DNA of 12,807 nucleotides from Bacteroidales bacterium UBA4116 (GCA_002381645.1 DFXE01000023.1:223205-236011); one strand, 5' to 3'; shown: positions 1-7,560, counted from the stretch's first letter. Numbers and translations: made by a program. The notes: generated by a model not told the origin, from the letters alone.

Positions 1-833
1 TCCATTTGTTTGATAAAAGCATCCGCTTTTTTTTGTGTATTGACACTGCTTACAACAACATAATACAATGGGGTTTCCTCTTTAGCCTGTTGGCGGGGTT
101 TATTGGTTACGGTAGTAACGGAAGGTTTTACTTCATTAGCCGGTCTTAAAGACGGTAAAGAGGTTTCTGCAGTTACATCTTCCTGCAATGAAGCAACAGG
201 TATGTTACCGGTAACAATCGCCGTAGGAATAAAACTTGCCGTATACGCTGTTGTATCGATTTCTTTCACCGGAGTAGAAACGAAAAGGAATAAAGCGACA
301 GCTGCGGCTGCAGCAGTTATACCGCGTATAATCCTGCGGTTAACAGGTATATAGAAAATGTCTTTAGCTTTATTTTCCCTTGTAAGCAGCGCCACCTCTT
401 CCCGTTGTAAAGATTCTAATGTGGGTAAGTGGAAAGATGTTAATCCGTAAGATTCCGTACTGAATGGATTAGTTTCGGAAGCAGTAAAAATAATTTGCCT
501 TTCCTTACCTGTATTAAAAGAGCCTAATACCCCGAACGGAACTTTAAGTCCTTTGTATAATAAATTTTTGATTTCGTCCACATCATCTTCAATCATCCGG
601 CAAGCCTTAGGATACTCAACCTGATATTTTTGCATGTAAGATTCAGAAAGAAGCCCGTCATTATGTTTCAAGGTTGTATTAAACACAATTTCTTTATGCA
701 TCGGACAGAAGAAATGTTCATCCTTACGATACAATGCAGGAACCCGTTGCAAAACAAACCCGCCAAACTTTGGTACAACCACACAATCGTGCAGCATGAG
801 CAGGCTCTCAAGATGTGAAACTAGTCTTAACAT
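1..833 (-). CDS. CCDC81-like HU / transmembrane / SPOR-domain protein (C-terminus cut by window edge)
   Basis: Partial gene reading off the left edge; 277 codons are visible with no stop. Residues 1-60 include the signature DCVVVPKFGGFV (16-27), typical of the first bacterial CCDC81-like HU domain; residues about 61-135, including the PFGVLGSF segment (99-106), fit the second. A cytoplasmic linker with basic residues (NRRIIR, 165-170) leads to one membrane segment at about 171-188 (an Ala-rich stretch, then VALFLFV). A low-complexity Thr/Pro/Val linker follows, and from about 256 the start of a SPOR domain (LYYVVVSSVNTQKKADAFI). In this Bacteroidetes family an HU-like cytoplasmic domain is joined across the inner membrane to a peptidoglycan-binding SPOR domain, suggesting a link between nucleoid and cell wall; the exact role is unknown. 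The start at 833 is preferred over the internal ATG at 797 because family members keep the residues before DCVVVP. It is probably not part of the sulfatase locus: it has its own promoter and a 253-bp gap. Confidence 0.86.
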   Translation of the reverse strand, partial: MLRLVSHLESLLMLHDCVVVPKFGGFVLQRVPALYRKDEHFFCPMHKEIVFNTTLKHNDGLLSESYMQKYQVEYPKACRMIEDDVDEIKNLLYKGLKVPFGVLGSFNTGKERQIIFTASETNPFSTESYGLTSFHLPTLESLQREEVALLTRENKAKDIFYIPVNRRIIRGITAAAAAVALFLFVSTPVKEIDTTAYTASFIPTAIVTGNIPVASLQEDVTAETSLPSLRPANEVKPSVTTVTNKPRQQAKEETPLYYVVVSSVNTQKKADAFIKQM

Positions 834-837
834 ACGA

Positions 838-868
838 CAAATATATAATATAACAGCGAAATGGCAAT
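838..868 (-). promoter_or_regulatory. Bacteroidetes-type promoter of the HU-SPOR gene
   Basis: On the minus strand a perfect TAnnTTTG -7 box (TATATTTG, 845-838) lies 19 nt downstream of ATTG (868-865), one mismatch from the TTTG -33 element. The usual spacing puts the transcript start within a few bases of the ATG at 833, so the mRNA may be almost leaderless. The match is seen in the sequence; activity is inferred. Confidence 0.5.
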
Positions 869-896
869 GAAAGATCTGGTATTTTTTATAACAGTA

Positions 897-1078
897 AAGG
901 AGTCAAGGTTCAGAAGTTAAAGGAGTCAAAGGAGTTAAGTAGTCAGGGAGGTGTGGATAAGTTAAGAAAGTATTAAACTTTCAGGGCATACGTGATGAGA
1001 GAAATTTATTCTTCTTTCCTCCTTGACTGCTAAGTTGCATTTATGCAACTGATAACTCCTCTAACTCCTTGACTCCTT
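897..1078. repeat. Nested inverted-repeat element between the last sulfatase and the HU-SPOR gene
   Basis: The outer arms are perfect 12-mers, AAGGAGTCAAGG (897-908) and CCTTGACTCCTT (1067-1078). Inner arms at 938-951 and 1018-1031 match at 12 of 14 positions. The left half has GGAGTC/T three times (899, 922, 931) and the right half has A/GACTCC three times (1054, 1063, 1071). A perfect palindrome AGTTGCAT-TT-ATGCAACT lies at 1033-1050, and a small hairpin GAAAGT-ATTAA-ACTTTC sits near the centre (966-982). The order resembles a REP-like or MITE-like palindromic unit. It holds no ORF and occupies most of the 253-bp gap. The T-run expected of a simple intrinsic terminator is missing, although such a fold could still protect the 3' end of the sulfatase mRNA. 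Confidence 0.65.
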
Positions 1079-1086
1079 AAATAATA

Positions 1087-2682
1087 TTAATACTCGTCTA
1101 CATTCAGGTCTGTGCGGAATTTATCCAATCTTTTCTGCAGGCGTTGTGTTACTTCTGCATATGCAGGGTTGCCGTACAGATTGTTTACTTCATTCGGATC
1201 GTTTTGTAAATCGTATAATTCATTGCAGTTGATCGCTGCATCGTTATGATGTCCTTCCCCATAAAAATGGATTAACTTATATCTGTTATCCCTTACGCCG
1301 TCATGCCGCCTTACCTGATGTACAGCCGGATAATCATAGTAGTGATAATATAAATACTCTCTCCAGTCGGACGGCGTGCTACCGCTGAATAATGGTATCA
1401 ATGAATTACCTTCCATGAATTCAGGTTTTTCGATACCCGCCAATGTTAAATAAGTAGGAGCGTAATCGAGGTTCTGCACAAGTGCATCACATACGCTTCC
1501 GGCTTTTATCATACCCGGATAACGGATAATAAGCGGAGTACGGAAAGATTCTTCATACATGAAGCGCTTATCAAACCAGCCATGTTCGCCCATATAGAAA
1601 CCCTGGTCGGATGTATAAACAATAACCGTATTATCCATCAATCCTTCTTTTTCAAGATACGCAATGAGTCGTCCTACTTCGTCGTCTATTGTTTTAATAC
1701 AACGCAAATAATCTTTCAGGTAACGCTGGTATTTCCATTCGACCAATTCCTTTCCTTTCAGGTTTTGCGCAATGAATTTCTCGTTCTTCGGTTTATAGGC
1801 AGCCATCCAGGCTTCATATTGTGCGGGTGTCATACGTTCGAGGGATTGATTCCACGATCGGGTAAGCCAGTCGTTTTCACGTACCGTTTTCGGTTTTAAT
1901 TCGTCCACTTTCAGGTCATATATCAATGTCATATCGTCGTCTATACGCATTTCCTGGGTATGGGCAGCTTCGCAGCGGGTATTGTAATCGTCATAAAATG
2001 TTTCCGGTAACGGAAATTCCACATCTTCATACAGGTCGAGATATTTTGTTTCGGGCATCCAGTTACGGTGAGGTGCCTTATGATGAACCAGCAGGCAAAA
2101 GGGTTTATCCGGATTTCTTTCTTCCAGGAATTCTATTGCATGGTCTGTAGTAAGTGCAGTAGCATATCCTTCTTCCTTAATATATTCGCCGTTGCTTTCC
2201 CTGCTTTTAAATTCAGGATTGTAATAATCGCCCTGATCCCAGAGCACGTGGTAATAATCGAATCCTTTCGGTTCACACTGCATATGCCATTTTCCAACCA
2301 CACCTGTCTGGTAGCCACGCTGTTGAAGAAGTTCCGAGAAAAATACTTTTGTTGAATCTATGCCCTTTCCCAGTTGTCGTTGCCCGTTCTGATGACTGTA
2401 TAATCCCGTCATCAGGCATGCCCGGCTGGGAGTGGAAAGCGAATTTTCCACAAAAGCTTTCCGGAAAAGCATTCCTTCTGCGGCAAGCCGGTCGAGATTA
2501 GGAGTGGGAGCGAGTTTTGAAATAGGATGTCCGTAAGCACTGATTGTCTGATATGAATGATCATCCGTCATGATATGGATGATATTCAGCGGTTTTTGTT
2601 CTGCTTCTTTCTGACTGCCTCCGCAGGAAGCCATCAGTAAAGCCGGTGCCAGTATAACACCGGGCTTAAATATATTCTTCAT
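1087..2682 (-). CDS. Family S1 Ser-type sulfatase, lipoprotein, GlcNAc-6-sulfatase-like
   Basis: 531 residues, last gene of the susCD-sulfatase run. It hydrolyses a sulfate ester from a glycan; the exact sugar is not proven. The leader ends MASC (17-20), a lipobox-like site, so the mature enzyme should be lipid-anchored, possibly at the surface. Catalytic elements in order: metal-binding D40-D41 in TDDH; the maturation motif S83-T-P-S-R87 with S83 as the serine converted to formylglycine; GKWHM with K131 and H133; H200/H201/H205; then TSDQG (D359-Q360) and EHGW-FDKR (H367, K372). The DQGDYYNP segment (149-156) and the C-terminal HDGVR and YDLQNDPNEVNNL segments fit the branch often annotated as mucin-desulfating or N-acetylglucosamine-6-sulfatase (SulfAtlas S1_11-like, inferred). 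It resembles the 4403-5944 sulfatase (QGEYYNP there) more than the middle one. A Ser-type motif needs the radical-SAM maturase anSME, not encoded here. 50 bp separate it from the preceding gene. Confidence 0.93.
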   Translation of the reverse strand: MKNIFKPGVILAPALLMASCGGSQKEAEQKPLNIIHIMTDDHSYQTISAYGHPISKLAPTPNLDRLAAEGMLFRKAFVENSLSTPSRACLMTGLYSHQNGQRQLGKGIDSTKVFFSELLQQRGYQTGVVGKWHMQCEPKGFDYYHVLWDQGDYYNPEFKSRESNGEYIKEEGYATALTTDHAIEFLEERNPDKPFCLLVHHKAPHRNWMPETKYLDLYEDVEFPLPETFYDDYNTRCEAAHTQEMRIDDDMTLIYDLKVDELKPKTVRENDWLTRSWNQSLERMTPAQYEAWMAAYKPKNEKFIAQNLKGKELVEWKYQRYLKDYLRCIKTIDDEVGRLIAYLEKEGLMDNTVIVYTSDQGFYMGEHGWFDKRFMYEESFRTPLIIRYPGMIKAGSVCDALVQNLDYAPTYLTLAGIEKPEFMEGNSLIPLFSGSTPSDWREYLYYHYYDYPAVHQVRRHDGVRDNRYKLIHFYGEGHHNDAAINCNELYDLQNDPNEVNNLYGNPAYAEVTQRLQKRLDKFRTDLNVDEY

Positions 2683-2732
2683 TCAATTAAAATTTATAGG
2701 TGAATTTGAAATCTTCATTTGCTATGCCGTGT

Positions 2733-4178
2733 TTAATTGCTTCTGCCTGCTTCTCTTCTGTTTTGTCCCTCGTAGCCGGTCAGGTCGTCTCCCAGGTCTT
2801 CACGGGCTTTTTGGGCAATTGCTGTAAGCTTTTCAACAATACCGGGATACATATCTTTCACATCTATACGTTCACCCGGGTCGCGCCGTAGATCATAAAG
2901 CGATAGTCCTGTTTCATCCTGTCCGACTTTTCCGGGAAACCCGTTGTAACCCGGTTCGAGGTAAACGGCATGCTTATGGGGAAAGATTAACTTAAACCTG
3001 TGATCGCGGATTGCTTCCAGATTATTTATTCCGTAGTAATACAGGAAATATTTACGTGGAGATGTTTCTGTTTCTCCTCTCATTAAGGGAGATATATCTA
3101 CACCATCTATTTCCTTTAGTGGTAGAGGTGCACCGGTCAACGACGCTAATGTAGGTAGAATATCCAATGTGGTGGCCAGACCGTTGCATACCGTTCCTGC
3201 GGGGATAACCCCTTTCCAGCGCATGAGGCAGGGGACGCGTTGGCCGCCTTCGAATGTCGTCGCTTTGGCTTCCCGCAATCCCCCGTTACTTCCGGCATGG
3301 TTTCCGAAGTTATACCACGGACCGTTATCGGAAGTAAATATAACTAAGGTGTTTTTATCCAGTCTGTTCTTTTCGAGCGATTCCATCACCTGCCGGACAC
3401 TCCAGTCGATTTCCATCATAACATCTCCATATAATCCCTGCTCGCTTTTGCCTTTAAATTTGTCTGATACAGCCAATGGTACATGCGGCATCGAATGGGC
3501 AAAATAAAGGAAAAAGGGTTGTTCTTTGTTTTGCTCAATGAAAGTAACGGCGCGTTCCGTATACAAGGTGGTTAATCCGGCCTGATCTTCCAGCGTCCAT
3601 ATCTCCCGTATTTTTTCGTTTCCGTCGATAAGCGGCAGAGGTGGGTGGCGGAGTTTATTCGGCAGATTGGATGCGGGTGTCGCCCGGTTGCCTTCATAAT
3701 CCACAGGCCACATATCATTGGAGTAGGGTAGTCCGAGATAACTATCGAATCCTTGTTGAAGCGGCAGAAAGGGGGGAAGATGTCCCAAATGCCATTTGCC
3801 GACTGCTCCACAGGTATATCCCTTTTTTTTCAATACTTCGGCAAGGGTCTCCTCATCGGGATTCAGACCGGTATTTCCCTGCGGCATCAGTGCACCGCTT
3901 ATCCCCACCCGGTTCGGATAACATCCCGTCATAATTCCGGCCCGTGAAGCGCTGCTTATCGGCTGTGCGGCATAAAAGTGGGAAAAAAACATTCCCTCTT
4001 TTGCCAGGCGGTCGATATTAGGTGTCTGATATCCGGTAGCTCCGGTGATTGTCAAATCTCCATATCCCATATCATCCAGGAAAATAAGAACGATATTAGG
4101 AAGCGTCTGTGCCTGTAAAGAGGCAGAACTGATAAGAACGCCTCCGGCAATTAAATACTTCATGCGTAGGTTTAACAT
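2733..4178 (-). CDS. Family S1 Ser-type sulfatase with S-S-A-S-R motif, arylsulfatase A-like
   Basis: 481 residues with a Sec leader ending near LQAQ (21-24) and no lipobox cysteine, so probably periplasmic. Active-site features: D35-D36 in LDDMGYGD; the maturation motif S75-S-A-S-R79, where alanine replaces the usual proline; GKWHLGH (K128, H130); HSMPHVP (H228, H232); TSDNG (D284-N285); and LREAKATTFEGG containing K305. The LPYSNDMWP segment (150-158) and FEGG-RVP are typical of the arylsulfatase A / GALNS-like branch, which acts on galactose- or GalNAc-linked sulfates in several characterised Bacteroides enzymes; the positional specificity here is not readable. An internal ATG at 4163 (residue 6, MKYLIAGG) gives an equally good signal peptide and may be the true start. 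It lies between two sulfatases of a different subfamily, so the three probably remove different sulfates from one glycan. A 224-bp gap with repeats precedes it, so separate or reduced transcription is possible. Confidence 0.92.
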   Translation of the reverse strand: MLNLRMKYLIAGGVLISSASLQAQTLPNIVLIFLDDMGYGDLTITGATGYQTPNIDRLAKEGMFFSHFYAAQPISSASRAGIMTGCYPNRVGISGALMPQGNTGLNPDEETLAEVLKKKGYTCGAVGKWHLGHLPPFLPLQQGFDSYLGLPYSNDMWPVDYEGNRATPASNLPNKLRHPPLPLIDGNEKIREIWTLEDQAGLTTLYTERAVTFIEQNKEQPFFLYFAHSMPHVPLAVSDKFKGKSEQGLYGDVMMEIDWSVRQVMESLEKNRLDKNTLVIFTSDNGPWYNFGNHAGSNGGLREAKATTFEGGQRVPCLMRWKGVIPAGTVCNGLATTLDILPTLASLTGAPLPLKEIDGVDISPLMRGETETSPRKYFLYYYGINNLEAIRDHRFKLIFPHKHAVYLEPGYNGFPGKVGQDETGLSLYDLRRDPGERIDVKDMYPGIVEKLTAIAQKAREDLGDDLTGYEGQNRREAGRSN

Positions 4179-4248
4179 ATTCTTACTGAATATTTAGCAT
4201 TTCCATTAGGTTGTTGTTTTATTTTCTTCTTCATCTCTTAGCTGTTCA

Positions 4249-4317
4249 ACGGATGATGGACAATCGTTCACCAGTTGGAGGGCATTCGATTCCCGGTTGA
4301 TAGAAAATCGTTCACCA
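4249..4317. repeat. Two 25-bp direct repeats, period 44 bp, with palindromic edges
   Basis: 4249-4273 and 4293-4317 agree at 21 of 25 positions, and the last 12 (AATCGTTCACCA) are identical. Each copy is bracketed by complementary ends that differ between copies: TTCAAC (4245-4250) with GTTGGA (4274-4279, one G.U pair) in copy 1, and CCGGTT (4293-4298) with AACCGG (4316-4321) in copy 2. A further TTCACC-AACC-GGTGAA hairpin spans 4311-4326. The rest of the 224-bp gap (4179-4402) has a weak 7-bp stem, ATGCTTT/AAAGCAT (4347-4353 and 4369-4375), and no recognisable TAnnTTTG box on the minus strand. No ORF is present. Confidence 0.6.
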
Positions 4318-4402
4318 ACCGGTGAATAGTTACTTCAGTGGGATGAATGCTTTAAAATAGGTGCAAGAAAAGCATAGAAATTCCTTATCTTACAGGTAAT
4401 CA

Positions 4403-5944
4403 TTAATAGTTACCCCTGTTCCGGTGATCCGTATGAGGCCATTCTGTGCGTTTGAGCGGTATATTCATACCATCCGTTTCTTCCAGCCAATTATAGAGGT
4501 CATGATTTAACCCCTTAATGATTTCCTGATGTTCAGGAGAAGCTATCAGGTTTTTCATTTCATCCGGATCTTCCTGAAGGTCGTAGAATTCGTTGGTATC
4601 CCATACACCATGGTAGCGGATATACTTGTAACGGTCGGTACGGACACCATGCATGGTCGGTGTCTGGGGAAACTCATGCTCCCAATAGTATTCATAGAAT
4701 ATGCGTTCGCGCCAGTCGGTATTCTCTTCTTTAAGCAGCGGGATAAATGTGTACCCTACCATTTGTTTGGCTTTTTCCAATCCTAAATAATCCATAATTG
4801 TAGGAGCGATGTCGACGTTCTGCACCATATTTTCTACTACTAATCCGCCTTTTATTAAGCCGGGGCAACGGGCCAGCATCGGCACGCGCACCGATTCTTC
4901 GTAAAACTGCCGTTTGTCTATCAGGCCATGTTCGCCCCATGCGAAACCGTTATCGCCCATATAAATAACCAATGTGTTTTCGTCCAGTCCGGCTTCTTTC
5001 AGATAATCCAGTACAGAACCGATACTCTCGTCTACTGAACGTAGTGTTTCGCAATAGTTTCGTACCTGTACTTCCCATGGACGTCCGTGATATGAATAAT
5101 CTACTCCGTGCCAGCTTTCGCGTTGGTTCTTTACCCAGTCGGGCATCATAGCTTCGCCATAATAGTCTTTGCCTGATGCAGCTTTGCCAGTCGAAGGGTC
5201 GATAGTCGGTAACTGTTTAATCCCGTATTCGGGTGTATGGTATGAAGGGGGTATAACGAGGTCTTTATCCTGGTAAATTCCTTTGTGCCGTTTAGCCGGA
5301 GAGAAGTTATCGTGCACTCCTTTATGAGAAAGATATACGAAGAATTGCTCGTTATTTGCTTTCTGCTTTTTCATAAAGTCGATAGCATGTTCGGTGAGCA
5401 AGTCGGTGACGTATGTACTATCCTGATATTGAACCCACTCTCCGTTGGTGTTGATGCGTGGGTTATAATACTCACCCTGTCCTTTGAAACCTTCCCAATG
5501 GTGAAAACCGGGTTGCGGATCGCCCGAATCATTCCCCATATGCCATTTGCCGAAAAATGCTGTTTTATAGCCGGCTTTTTGAAGATATTCGGGAAAGAAA
5601 GTCAACCCACGGGGTAAGGGTGCGCTATTATCCACCACTTTATGTGCGTGAGAGTACATGCCTGTCAGGATAGATGCCCGGCTGGGAGAGGAGAGGGAAG
5701 TAGTGACAAAAGCATTTTTTATGTGTGCGCCTTCGCGGGCCATACGATCCATATGTGGAGTCTCGAGCCATGGGACAGTATTCATAAATCCCATATAATC
5801 ATACCGGTGGTCGTCTGAAAGGATAAAGACTACATTTAACGGTTTTTCCTTTTCATTCTTTTGGGCCGCATCAGCAACTTCCGCAAAAGAGTTTCCGGCA
5901 AAACCTATGGATAACAGTAAAGGATGAATATACTTTGCTTTCAT
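4403..5944 (-). CDS. Family S1 Ser-type sulfatase, periplasmic, GlcNAc-6-sulfatase-like
   Basis: 513 residues, first of three sulfatases after susD. It starts with a Sec signal peptide (hydrophobic 8-20, likely cut near SFAEVA) and no lipobox. The active site is complete: D44-D45 in SDDH; S85-S-P-S-R89 with S85 as predicted formylglycine precursor; GKWHM (K133, H135); HKGVH (H207, K208, H211); GDNG (D331-N332); EHGLIDKR (H339, K344). FKGQGEYYNP (153-162) and the C-terminal MHGVRTDRYKYIRY and FYDLQEDPDEMKNL segments group it with the sulfatase at 1087-2682, suggesting a mucin- or heparin-type N-acetylglucosamine-6-sulfatase branch (subfamily inferred). It differs from that relative in having the standard D-N metal pair and a soluble leader. 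It needs a Ser-type maturase (anSME) from elsewhere. The 122-bp gap before it contains a long hairpin and a possible internal -7 box, so it may not be expressed strictly in step with susCD. Confidence 0.93.
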   Translation of the reverse strand: MKAKYIHPLLLSIGFAGNSFAEVADAAQKNEKEKPLNVVFILSDDHRYDYMGFMNTVPWLETPHMDRMAREGAHIKNAFVTTSLSSPSRASILTGMYSHAHKVVDNSAPLPRGLTFFPEYLQKAGYKTAFFGKWHMGNDSGDPQPGFHHWEGFKGQGEYYNPRINTNGEWVQYQDSTYVTDLLTEHAIDFMKKQKANNEQFFVYLSHKGVHDNFSPAKRHKGIYQDKDLVIPPSYHTPEYGIKQLPTIDPSTGKAASGKDYYGEAMMPDWVKNQRESWHGVDYSYHGRPWEVQVRNYCETLRSVDESIGSVLDYLKEAGLDENTLVIYMGDNGFAWGEHGLIDKRQFYEESVRVPMLARCPGLIKGGLVVENMVQNVDIAPTIMDYLGLEKAKQMVGYTFIPLLKEENTDWRERIFYEYYWEHEFPQTPTMHGVRTDRYKYIRYHGVWDTNEFYDLQEDPDEMKNLIASPEHQEIIKGLNHDLYNWLEETDGMNIPLKRTEWPHTDHRNRGNY

Positions 5945-5974
5945 AATATATTAATTTGTATAGGTATTCCTTTT

Positions 5975-5982
5975 CAAAGATA
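5975..5982 (-). promoter_or_regulatory. Possible internal -7 box ahead of the sulfatase genes
   Basis: TATCTTTG (5982-5975, minus strand) matches TAnnTTTG and would start transcription about 24 nt before the sulfatase ATG at 5944. No TTTG sits at the usual 19-21 nt spacing; the nearest one (6016-6013) is 30 nt away. It also overlaps the outer arm of the adjacent hairpin. It may be chance. Confidence 0.25.
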
Positions 5983-6053
5983 TACAGAGACAGAGAGGTT
6001 TTATAATACTTCCAAATTTACGATAATAATTAAAACCCTGTGTCTCCGTATAT
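5980..6053. repeat. Long imperfect inverted repeat between susD-like gene and first sulfatase
   Basis: The left arm 5980-6003 (ATATACAGAGACAG...GGTTTTA) and right arm 6031-6053 (TAAAACCCTGTGTCTCCGTATAT) are complementary over about 21 pairs with two mismatches and a 2-nt bulge; the loop is about 27 nt. On the minus-strand mRNA it forms a stem-loop starting 13 nt after the SusD stop codon. It lacks the T-run of an intrinsic terminator. It is more likely a transcript stabiliser or processing point, or a remnant of a dispersed GGAGACACAG-type intergenic repeat. Confidence 0.6.
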
Positions 6054-6066
6054 TTTTAATTACATA

Positions 6067-7560
6067 TTATTCCCAGCCCGGATTCTGTGTAAGGTTAGGA
6101 TTCAGGTCGATTTCCGATTGCGGAATAGGCATAAGTACCATATATTCCCTCAGGTTTTTAGCGATGTCGGTTTTGTTGGCTTCCGCAACGTTTGCTTCGT
6201 AAGCGCTATGTTCTTTCATTCGTTCTACGAATACTCCCATGCGTACGAGGTCGAACCAGCGGTGTCCTTCGTGCGGGAATTCTAACCGGCGTTCATTTAG
6301 AATCGTTTTCCGGAATTCTTCTTTCGACATTGCCGTGTAGTTGCCCGAATCATCCCCATATGCCCGTTGGCGTATCCGGTTCAATACTTCAAGCGCTTTG
6401 GTTGATTCTCCTGTTTCATTCAATACTTCAGCATACATTAACAATGCATCTGCATAACGGATGATGTGCATGTTTACATCGCATAAATCTCCTGATTCGA
6501 GTCCGTCGACAAAGTATTTTACGGATATAGGTATACTCGATGTGATTATTTTACCGGTAGTGAAATGTTTGAATTCCGTCCGGAAGTTTACATCTTTACG
6601 GGTATCGTTATCATCGAACTGGTCATATAATTCTTTGGTGGGGATGTCAGCTTCATTCATTGCTGCAACGCCAATGGGTTCGGATACGGAATACCGTGGC
6701 CCGGATAAAGCCATCTCGCCGTTGTGCCTGTAGGGCGGACGTTTGTATTCAATATAGAAAACGGCTTCTATCCCTGCTTCTGTATCTGCTCTCCAGTTGG
6801 CTCCGTATTCCTGATGCAGTCCGAAACCGTAGGTGGATTCGTTATCGACTACTTCAGCCAGTTTATCTTTTGATTTCTGGAATTCTCCCATAGTGAGATA
6901 AACCTTGCCGAGTAATATTTTTGCTGCTCCGCGGTTTGCACGCCCTTCGTCTATATCGGCATATTCGGACCGTAACGGCAGATGTGTTTCTGCAAAAGTC
7001 AAATCTTCAATGATTTGATTATAGACTTCGGCTTTAGGCGTGCGTCCTACCAATGCGTCGTCTACTGTTTTCAGGTCGAGAATGAGGGGAACGTCTCCGA
7101 AAAAGCGCACCAAGTTAAAATAGTACAGCGCCCGCAGGAACTTAGCTTGTGCCACAAACAGATTCTTTTTATTTTCCGTTACTTTCTCTATACCGGGAAT
7201 TTTATTGATAGCCGTATTGGCCCGTAGTATTCCTGAATACGAATGTCTCCACATATCTTTGACAAACGTATTTTGGGAGTTATGGCGCAGAAATTCCAGA
7301 TCCTGCAAAAAGGCATTCGGCATGCCGAGCCCGTTCTTCATATTGTCGGTAGGCAATTCTCCCAACATATACATCAGGCGGTTATACAGGTCGTTCAATG
7401 GGATGTATGCACCGTCTACAGCCGATTGAGCGTCTTTTTCATTTGAATAGAAATTACCATCTACCAACCGGTCGTTCGGTTTTTCATCCAAAAAGGATGT
7501 GCATCCGGATATACTTGCGAAAAAAAGTACTGCTGTTATATATAGAATCGATTTTTTCAT
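6067..7560 (-). CDS. SusD/RagB-family surface glycan-binding lipoprotein
   Basis: 497 residues, a normal SusD length. The leader ends in the lipobox ISGC (17-20), with C20 as the lipidated residue; the mature start TSFLDEKPND is typical of SusD proteins sent to the cell surface. The N-terminal SusD-like region (about 21-220, with FLDEKP and FYSNEKDAQSAVDGAY) holds the TPR-like scaffold. The C-terminal RagB/SusD region has the family hallmarks YADALLMYAEVLNE, LNRIRQRAYG, ERRLEFPHEGHRWFDLVRMG, and ends with the usual LTQNPGWE-type tail. It should cap the SusC transporter and bind the glycan before import. It lies 17 bp after susC, so translation in one operon is very likely. The bound sugar cannot be read from the sequence; the downstream sulfatases suggest a sulfated glycan. 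Confidence 0.96.
   Translation of the reverse strand: MKKSILYITAVLFFASISGCTSFLDEKPNDRLVDGNFYSNEKDAQSAVDGAYIPLNDLYNRLMYMLGELPTDNMKNGLGMPNAFLQDLEFLRHNSQNTFVKDMWRHSYSGILRANTAINKIPGIEKVTENKKNLFVAQAKFLRALYYFNLVRFFGDVPLILDLKTVDDALVGRTPKAEVYNQIIEDLTFAETHLPLRSEYADIDEGRANRGAAKILLGKVYLTMGEFQKSKDKLAEVVDNESTYGFGLHQEYGANWRADTEAGIEAVFYIEYKRPPYRHNGEMALSGPRYSVSEPIGVAAMNEADIPTKELYDQFDDNDTRKDVNFRTEFKHFTTGKIITSSIPISVKYFVDGLESGDLCDVNMHIIRYADALLMYAEVLNETGESTKALEVLNRIRQRAYGDDSGNYTAMSKEEFRKTILNERRLEFPHEGHRWFDLVRMGVFVERMKEHSAYEANVAEANKTDIAKNLREYMVLMPIPQSEIDLNPNLTQNPGWE

Noticed and set aside
103..354. 83-codon plus-strand open frame with an Ala-rich segment
   Set aside because: It is the antisense shadow of the HU-SPOR gene, whose minus-strand reading has family motifs and continues through the window edge.
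1033..1050. Perfect palindrome as an intrinsic terminator for the sulfatase operon
   Set aside because: There is no T-run after it on either strand; it fits better as part of the larger repeat element.
2683..2800. Possible frameshift near the C-terminus of the middle sulfatase
   Set aside because: The protein ends with an NRREAGR-type tail normal for the family, and the other frames after the stop hit stops within a few codons.
4249..4317. CRISPR-like repeat and spacer
   Set aside because: Only two imperfect copies with one 19-bp spacer and no cas gene; the paired ends point to another kind of structured repeat.
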